Shown here in pieces: positions 48,901-57,900 of a stretch of 64,000 nucleotides of DNA. Both the position numbers and the translations under genes were made by a program. The stretch comes from Paratinospora sagittata. Lineage: Eukaryota > Streptophyta > Magnoliopsida > Ranunculales > Menispermaceae. The notes beneath the pieces were generated by a model. It saw only the letters and a program-made list of their open reading frames with translations. It made no database searches and was not told where the DNA came from. Each line of letters starts with the position of its first letter. Within the stretch, counting starts at the first letter, position 1. The stretch lies in contig CM069590.1 of NCBI GenBank assembly GCA_035771175.1, forward strand, positions 33,432,821 to 33,496,820. Direction: 5' to 3'.

Positions 48901-51900
48901 TTTTCTTGTTATTTTGTTTTTTTGTCCCTGCTCAAATTGCCAAATCACGTGCTTATTCAAAAGGATCCCAACAATCATGGAATAACATGTACTTTCAATC
49001 TTGTAGGGCCCTTACAATGTGATACTAGTGGAAAGTTGCATTAGCCGTTTTTAAATTCTTCAAATAATTAAAGTAATAGTTCCAACGTATAAAGAATTGG
49101 TGGATTGCTCATTTTGTTATTATTTCCAATTTATGTACATACGCACACAAACACATGAATGTATTATGTATAATTGAAATGTTTTATTGTAAACTGTACT
49201 TGCAGGGGAGCTTTTCCATGATATCCAACCATTTGTACAATCGGCATTGGATGGATATAATGTTTCTATCTTTGCCTATGGACAAACTCATTCTGGAAAA
49301 ACACACACTATGGTCTATCTTCTCTCTCAGTTTCTCATGTATTTGTTACAAATCTAATGCATCTAAAATGCATACATTCGTTTGGTCTTAATTCCCTATA
49401 GTTTATGATGTGAAAACAACATATTTTGAGTGAAATAGAATCCTGCTATTATTAATAGAATCATTTGCATTTACTTGTAAGTTTTCAAGTTAAATGTGAA
49501 CCATGGCATCCAATAGAGATCCTTTAGAGGGTTCACAATTGTTGTAGTATAGGATATCTATGAGTTGATTGATGTGACGTATCTAACGTTTTTTCTTTTT
49601 TAGTTGAAGGGTTCACAATTTTTGTAATATGTATCTAAATTAATGTGCTAGCATCAGATTGGTTACTTTTTTTAGTAGGATAGCTACAATTTTATGCATG
49701 AACTATTTGGTTTATTGCTTTGAGAGGACCTATGTTACCTAGACTCGAGTATGAATGTCGGATACGGGTACATATCTAAAGGTTCGACTTGTTCATTTTT
49801 GAATTCTAGGATACGGGGACTTGGTTATTTTATATATCGTTCTTTCTTTTTTTCTTCTTTTCACTTATTTATTGTCCGTTTTGTTGTCCCACTTAAGTGA
49901 GTTTCACCTATTAGTCATTATCTTCTTTCCTACTTTCTCTTCTTTCTATTGGAGAATCTACATAGTAATATTCTAAAATCCAAAGTGTCGGAGACATATC
50001 CCATACCCATGTCGCATCCTGAAGTGTCGGACACGGGTATGTCAGGCTAAAATAAAGAGTCTGGGTAACATAGGAGTGGACTATGTGGTTTGTAGGATTT
50101 TTTATGTATTTGGATTTATGTGCACCTAAAAGTAAATCGTACCTAAAAAACTTAATTTGTGTGCAAATGTGAATAATGCTCTACAATTATAATAATCAAT
50201 TTCTGAAATATTCTGGATATTATTCAACTTTTTAGATTCATTGTATATTGTTTGAATTCTTTAGAATCATTTTGATTTTTTATTATTGGTCTTTTTGTTT
50301 TATATTTTTGGTACTTCTACCATCTAAGTTGTGAATTGTGATTGAACCACTGAAAAATTGAAGGAGTTATATAAGATTTGGCAAATTAACTTTATTTCTC
50401 AGTCCTTGCCATCTGTAATTTGATTTCTTTTGATTTTTCATAATTAGGTCAAGTTGTAATGTTGTCCTGGACATATGCCACAATATCTATTTAGGTCTAT
50501 TTTCAACAGACCTATAGCATGTTAGCCACCAAATTTTTTAAGCAAAAATGAGATCTGTATTTTTGAGCTCTGACAACTGTTTCAGCTGATTCTTAATGTT
50601 AAGGTTTTTCTGATGTAATTTCTTCACTTTAGTAGTATCTACTTTGAATAAAAATGTTTTATTTTTTATTTTTTTATTTTTATTGATTTCAATGTCGATA
50701 TGTGGTTAATTTTGATTGCTTCTAACAAGTTCATTAAATTTCATGCTACATATGTTCTTCATTAATATCATTATACCAATTAAATTTCTGTTATTTGATG
50801 GTGAGCCTATAAAGGAGTAGAAAACAACAAGAATGTTCATCAGGCAAAAAATTAGGATCTATATATATATATATACTAGTCTACAGGCACGTGCGTTTCA
50901 CGTGAATTAAAGGAGCTGAAAGTTAACCAAAAAGAATAAAAGGTAAAAGGGGGTTAAAAGTTACCAAAACATAAATAAATAAAAGAGGCCGAAAGTTACC
51001 CAAAAAGAATAAAAGGGAGTTAAAAGTTACCAAAAGAATAAATAAATAAATTGGGCTAAAAATTACCCAAAATAAATAAATAAAAGGGAGCTGAAAATGG
51101 TAAAAAAGAATAATTCTTAAAATAAGTCTTACATTTACGAACATTACAAAAGAAATCTTTTAGTGCATTTTTACCAAATTACCCATAAATGTATTTTTGT
51201 ATACAAATTTATTTGACAATTTTATATTAAAAGTAGTTGGTAATTTAGGAATTTATGATGAAAGTAGCACACCGTGAGTTAAAAAGTTTGGGCTTTATAA
51301 ATAGTATATATATATGTTATTTTTTATTTTTTATATTTTTATTTCCTTAGTTTCTTAGGAAAAGATAATGATAAAAGGCTTTGAATCATAGTAAGGGAGC
51401 TTTTGTATGAGTTTTGGTTTTGAGCATAACCAAGAGACAAATTATGGTAGTCAAATACGTAAAAGATCTTGGCGGACTATGATGTTGCATGCAGAACCTT
51501 GTCTTGGCTAATGGATTGAGTGAGGATGCTTGATAAGCTTCACTTTTTATGTGGTCATGCATGTAGTGTTTGAACCAATCACCATTTGATGGTTTTATGA
51601 AGATCAAACCTAGATTTGTCTAGCATAAAAAATCTTATTGAATTCAGTTGTTGATATCACCCAAAACATGAAGCTCAATTAAAATGTATTTCTGAATCTA
51701 CAATTCTACATGGAGAAGTTTTGTAGAGTTTCATTTAATTGGTTGAGCTAATCAAGAATTATTCCAAAACATGGGGAAGACGTATTAACAATGTAGTGGA
51801 TGATGGGACTGATGTATAAACGATACTTAAGTTCTTAACAATGAATCTTATTTGTGAAGACTGTTATTAGACTGATTTCTAAGATTACCAAAACCACCAA

Positions 51901-54900
51901 TGTAACAAGTTGGGGGCCTGAAGAAGAAAACCTTCTATTAATGCTCTAATGAACAACTTCTGTACACTTGGAAACCAATTCCATTGTCCTAAACATGGCT
52001 TTTTTAGCTTGTTCATTTTCACCAGAATCACCACACATGTCAGATAAGTTTCATATATATTTTTTTCCTTTCCACCTTTTTCCAAACCCTGATTGGTTAA
52101 GTTCATTGGAAGTTTTCGGCTTATTTGCACTCTGTTGTCACAGGAAGGATCTACTCATGAGCGTGGTTTATACGTGCGATGCTTTGAGGAGCTATTCGAT
52201 TTATCAAATTCAGATATGACATCTACTTCTCAATTTGATTTCTATGTTACGGCCTTTGAGCTGTATAACGAGCAGGTTTTTTCTGCATTATTTATCTTTT
52301 ATCATTTCTGCGATATGTTTCCATTTTGGGCACAATATATTGGTAATTTAGTTGGATGTTAACATTAATCTATTGGCTGATACTTGATTTCTAACCTGGT
52401 CCCTATGTTTATAGGTGAAGGATTTGCTGTTTGAATCACAAAATAGTCTGCCAAAAATTCGCATAGAACCACCAGATTCTTTTGCCGAACTTCTGCAGGA
52501 GAAAGTTGAAAACCCTTTGCAGTTTTCTGAGGTCCTGAAAACAGGGTTGCAGAGTCGGGGAATCGAACTATTAAAATATAGCATCTCTCATTTGTATGGA
52601 CCCACTACCATATTTTGTTGCTCTAGTTCTTACTTCCTGTTTTATTTAATTTGCTGTTTGATTTACAGTTCCTAAATATGGGTTCTGTGGAAAATCTGTG
52701 TTAGTTGTAGGAGAAATTTTATTTCTTTTTGCCAGGATTGTAGTTGGAAAGTTAGGACTGTTGGAGTTCTTGAGAGCCACCAAATGAAAGAATATTTCTG
52801 TTTCTAATTGCTCAAAAATAAAAAATAAAAAAAATCTATAGACAGATAAACCCCAACCTCATGAAAACAGGTTCCAGTGGGGAAGAATGTTGGCCTGAAG
52901 CCCTTTCAGATTGAAAAATGTGGCAGTACTTTCAGCTGATTTTGAGTCAAAGGGCCTCAACCCTTATTCTATTTTCCCTTCTTTTATCAGTCACTTATGG
53001 AAAAATGCAACAATACTTTAGGGTGATGCCACATAACATTTTGTGGAAGATCACACATAGTCAACCATGAGCTTTGACGTTTCTCCTCTTTTAGCTTATG
53101 TGGTGCTTGGTCTATGCTGTTTCCAGGGTAGTAACAATTCATATACACTACCAAAATCAGATCACCAAGGAAAAATTATATAGCAAGATTTCTCTTGTGG
53201 ACTTGGCTGGAAGTGAAGGTTTCCTTCTAGAAGATGCTAGTGGAGAGCGTGTAACAGACTTGCTACATGTGATGAAATCACTTTCCGCGTAAGTAAAAAG
53301 TGTTGTCAAATTTTCTTTTCTCTTTTGCTTTTTTTTTATATATATATTTTCCATGTCTGCCATCTTTGTAGTTTTTAATAATTAGTGATTTGAGATATCT
53401 TTTACATTAAATTCTTTTCTCACGATAATGATCCTCTAAGATCGAGGGTCACTTCCCAAGAACTACCCATTTATCTCTTCTAAAACTCAATTGAAATCCA
53501 GAAATTTCTCAACACTAATGTACAATTATAGCATTTTCATGGATAGCATGTGCCCCATTAAAAATCACGAGTCCTTATTTCTTTAATTATTTTGCACAAA
53601 AATACAATATATTTCTGTCACACCCTGTCTGGAAGCACCTAGACCGGCAGAACACTCGTAGGCGGGATGCGATGCAGTTACAACAAAAATTAGATGCGCA
53701 GGAACACAGTAAAGGGACAAAGTTTACTTTCATTAATTAATATTTTTGGTACAAACAGAGAAATTGCTGAGATTGCCCCAATGCTTGCTACTCTTGACCA
53801 AGCTAAATTCTCCCCTTCTTCAGCTGACTGTTTCTTATGGTCTCTGGACAACACGGGTTCCTATTCTTGTAAATCATTCTTCACCTACCTCAACAATACC
53901 AATGATCCTATGTTGACATCCCTATGTCATCACATTTGGAAGGTCCCAATTCCAACAAAAGTTCAAGTTTTTGGTTGGTTAGGTGCTATCAACAGATTAT
54001 TTACCTAGGATTTGCTACATAGACGTATGCCCCATCAGAGTATTTCTCCACATTGCTGTGCTCTATGTCTACAGGATCATGAGAATGTGGACCATATTTT
54101 CTTCCGCTGCGCCTTCTCTATGCAGGTTTGGCATCAGTGGGAGCATCTACTTCACGGGGAGTTTATTACCCCGGGCTCTTGCGAGAATTGTCTCAAATCC
54201 AATCATGCTGCTGGTTTCACATGGAGAAGGAAAGATATCTGTTGTATTGTTTCCTTTGCTGTCTTGTGGGCAATTTGGATAGAGAGAAACAATAGGATAT
54301 TCAATGGGTTGTCGAGAGATGAAATGCTTGTTTGGGAGTCTTCCAAGACCTTAGCTGCAGGTTGGATCAGCTCAAGTAAGCTAGGTGTAGGTTATACTTT
54401 GTCTGAATTGTTTTGGAATTGGGATGCTTTAATGTAAGGAGTTGCTGGATTGTTTGGGTGTGAGGGTTTCAGCAAGAGGTGGTTTTGCTGTGTCTGGTTG
54501 TGTTGAGCATTCCTTATGCTCAATGTGATATGTACTTATTTCCCCTATTAATATATCTTTATTGTCTCTTCTCAAAAAAAAAAAAAAAAAAAAAAAAGAA
54601 TTTGGTACAAAATAGGGGCAGCCTAATGACTGCCCAATCAAGGGAACATACTCCCCAAAATCACCCTAACTAAGGGTTACAAAACAAGGCCCATGTACCT
54701 CCTCCCAAATCCACCTTTAGCTCCAGAAAAATTGTTAACAACGGATGAGCCATTGCCCAGTGGGCGAAACAAATATTCTATGGATTATGACAATTAATAA
54801 AGAGTTCAGTATCATCACAAATATAAGATAATCAGAGCATAACATCATTAACAGTGTGTAATATAATAAACTAGTAGACACTCATAACAAGTCGTCTCAT

Positions 54901-57900
54901 GAGGGTTCGTGGCTTGGTACCATCCTGGGTTCATGTACAAATGTCCATCTCCAGGGCGATTCGTCCTGGGTTCATATTATACATCCATCTCCAGGGAAAA
55001 TAAACATATAGTCGAATGACATCGATGATGAGACAACCTAGTCCGTCCATCTCCCTTTTGGCTGATACGATGAAGTTTACAGAGGAGAAGTAAATCATAG
55101 GGTTGACTCAATCAGGTGGGCATTCATGCGCCAATAAATAATCTACAGGCCAGAGCAACTCACGTCCTTAGGTGTTACATTGTCTACTAATATTCTATGC
55201 ATAGATCTGGTACACAATCATGTGTGTGGAAGCTCGGTCTCGAGTTGACATGATATGCCTACTGCACATGTATGACAATTCTTGAGTCCATAGGACAAGC
55301 ATCATTAGGAGTCCAGTAATACCTTCATAGAATAGCCAGCTCTCAATAGAATCAACCAGATCAGTCCTTAGGCTGAAAGGTGGGTCACAATGGACACACT
55401 TAAGTCACCAACTCTCTTAGAGTAGCAAGCTGCCTGCCATTCACTATTCATAGGTACTAGGGACAAGACTGGGTCTGACTAATTAAATCAATTGCTAATC
55501 CAACAGAGTAACGGTATAGACTCCATATATCAATATACATATATGACTAGTATAGTCTATGTGAACATCAGGCATAGTGATAGTTGCAATGATGGATTCT
55601 AAGAAAAGATCAGACATAATAATAATGCATGAAAACTTTATAAAAAGTCATATGACACACAAACTTATGTTTCACTTCCCACGTTCAAATTCACAACTCC
55701 AAGTCAGTGTTCTCCACCAAGAACAACAACTCTGCACCGCACAAAAGAGAGTCTTAAGAGAGAGAGAGAGTCTTAAAAGAGAGGGGGAGAGAGCACCTTA
55801 AGGAGGGGAGAAGAGAAGTGGTGGAGAGATGGTGAAAAATGAGGGAGAGGGGACCCCTTTTTATAGTGGTCCAAATGCCAAAAGGTTTTGGCGCCTGAAG
55901 GTTTTGGCATCAAAAGGTTTTTTTTTTTTTTTTTTTCTTTGCATCAAGTCTAATCCCAGGGGTATTACAATTTCAAAATTCATAAAATTAATAAGCAATC
56001 TAATAAAAAACAAAACTATTTTCTTTGTCCCTGCCTGTATTATTTATTCTGCTACAAATGCACAAACGTACATTGTACCAACTTTTGAAAAATTCTCAAT
56101 ATTTTCTTTCATCTGTTTTATTAAAAAGTGGGAAAGGGTGTAATTAACATTTGAAGAACTTCTATTGAGAAGAAACACCAATTCACATTAAAGGATGTGC
56201 TGCTAGTTTTTGAAGACGTTTAAACACTACTGGTTTGACTTCTTAAAGTTTAATAAGAACAATGACAATAATAATAGTAACAATGGTAATAATGTGAAAA
56301 GTGACAGTCAAACACTTTGCTTCTCTTATCACACCAAAAAATTGAGCTGACTAATAAAAATTTTCTTTTTAATAAATTATAAAAAGCAGGTGCATCATAC
56401 CCTTTAGTTTCATTGGGTCACCTCTCTTGGTAGGTTGAATACGGGTGAGATGGTACAAAGGAGATGGCCGCATATGTTCCTCTCACCTCATCGATGCTCC
56501 TTATGCAAACAGGATTGGGAATCGGGTGGAGCCTCATCGATGCTCCTTATGCAACCTAGTTTCCTTTTTCAATAAATTATAAAAATTGAGCGAACTATCT
56601 TTGTAGAGTGCATTTTGGCGGACTAGGGCGGGCCAGCAAACAAGTAGACTGTTGTGACCTGCGATGCCGCATGGTGCTATGGTCTTCTTTTTAAAGTTTT
56701 AATCATTTTCTTTTCAACAAAGAAAATAATGGAGTCCTTCCTTCCGTCCTTAATGTGCACACAGTTATGCTGTGCGGGCATAAATGATTATGTTAAATAA
56801 TAACTAATAAAATTATCTTTTAAAAAATTAAAATTAATTAAAATAATTCCGCCATAGCCAGTCCCAAGCCCAAGTAAAGGAGTAGGATTGCATTAGGTAG
56901 CTGACAGTTAGCGTAAATCTTTGTCTGATCAACTATTAACATGAATCCATGGTTCAAAAATTTCATGAAATTCGGTGAACTTCTAAGAATGTTTTTCCTT
57001 TTTTTCACCACCGAAGTGCAAAGTGGATGTAAAATAAAAAAAATGCAAAAATTTGCTGAAATAATTTGATAAAAGTTTTATTTTTTTCATTCAAAAATTT
57101 GACAAAAAGTTCGATAAAATTTGACAAAATTCAACAAAATTTGACAGAGAAGTAAAAAACTGTTATTTAATCAATGGAAAACAAAAAAATACCAATAATT
57201 ATGTATTATTTTCAACTTCATCAACCAACATAGCAATATAAATTTTAAAAAATAATTTAACAAGCTAACAAATTATTTAGTTTATGGGATATGTTTTACC
57301 AAAAAACGAAGAAAAGAAGCAAAATAAATAAATAAATAATAACTAAAGTTGAAATAAGATAAAAACTTAAAAATAAATTAAAAGAGTTTGCAAGGTCATC
57401 TTCTTTTAATTAACTCTTATAAAACAAGATTAAAAAATAATATATTTAAATAATAAACTAATAAATTAAGCATGGTGGAATTCAAACTAGCAAAGTATAT
57501 GGCCGAGAAGCAAGCCACCACAAAATTATATATCAAAATAAAGAAAAGGAATTAAGACCAAATGCTACCATTTCAAATTCATCAACCCACTTAACAAGAT
57601 TGAATTTGTTAGCTTACTTATTGGTATTTTTATTTATTAAAAATGTCTATTTATATTAGTTTTTAGCTTATAGTACAATAAATCTAGATATTTAAGCTTA
57701 TATGCAAAAAATTCTGTAAACTTTCTAATTTAGCGAATTTTTACCAAAATCCTCCATGTCGAATTAAACTTCTTCGAATTAATTTTAATTTTCAAGTGAT
57801 TGAAGTCAAGTCGAAATCGAATTTTTGATCCTTGCATGAATCCTAATGAAACTAAGCAAAGGGCTTGGACATCCCCATTAAGTGACGTGTTGCATCGCCT

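Larger units (their letters stand above)
41096..49205 (+). other. Kinesin intron 4 (8.1 kb, longest)
   Basis: Carries two related LTR copies, an L1 tail, a hAT MITE, a copia LTR end with primer site and an L1 fragment with nested MITE. Nothing was recognised in 41200-41700, 43972-45160, 46985-47340 and 48430-49205. Confidence 0.85.
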
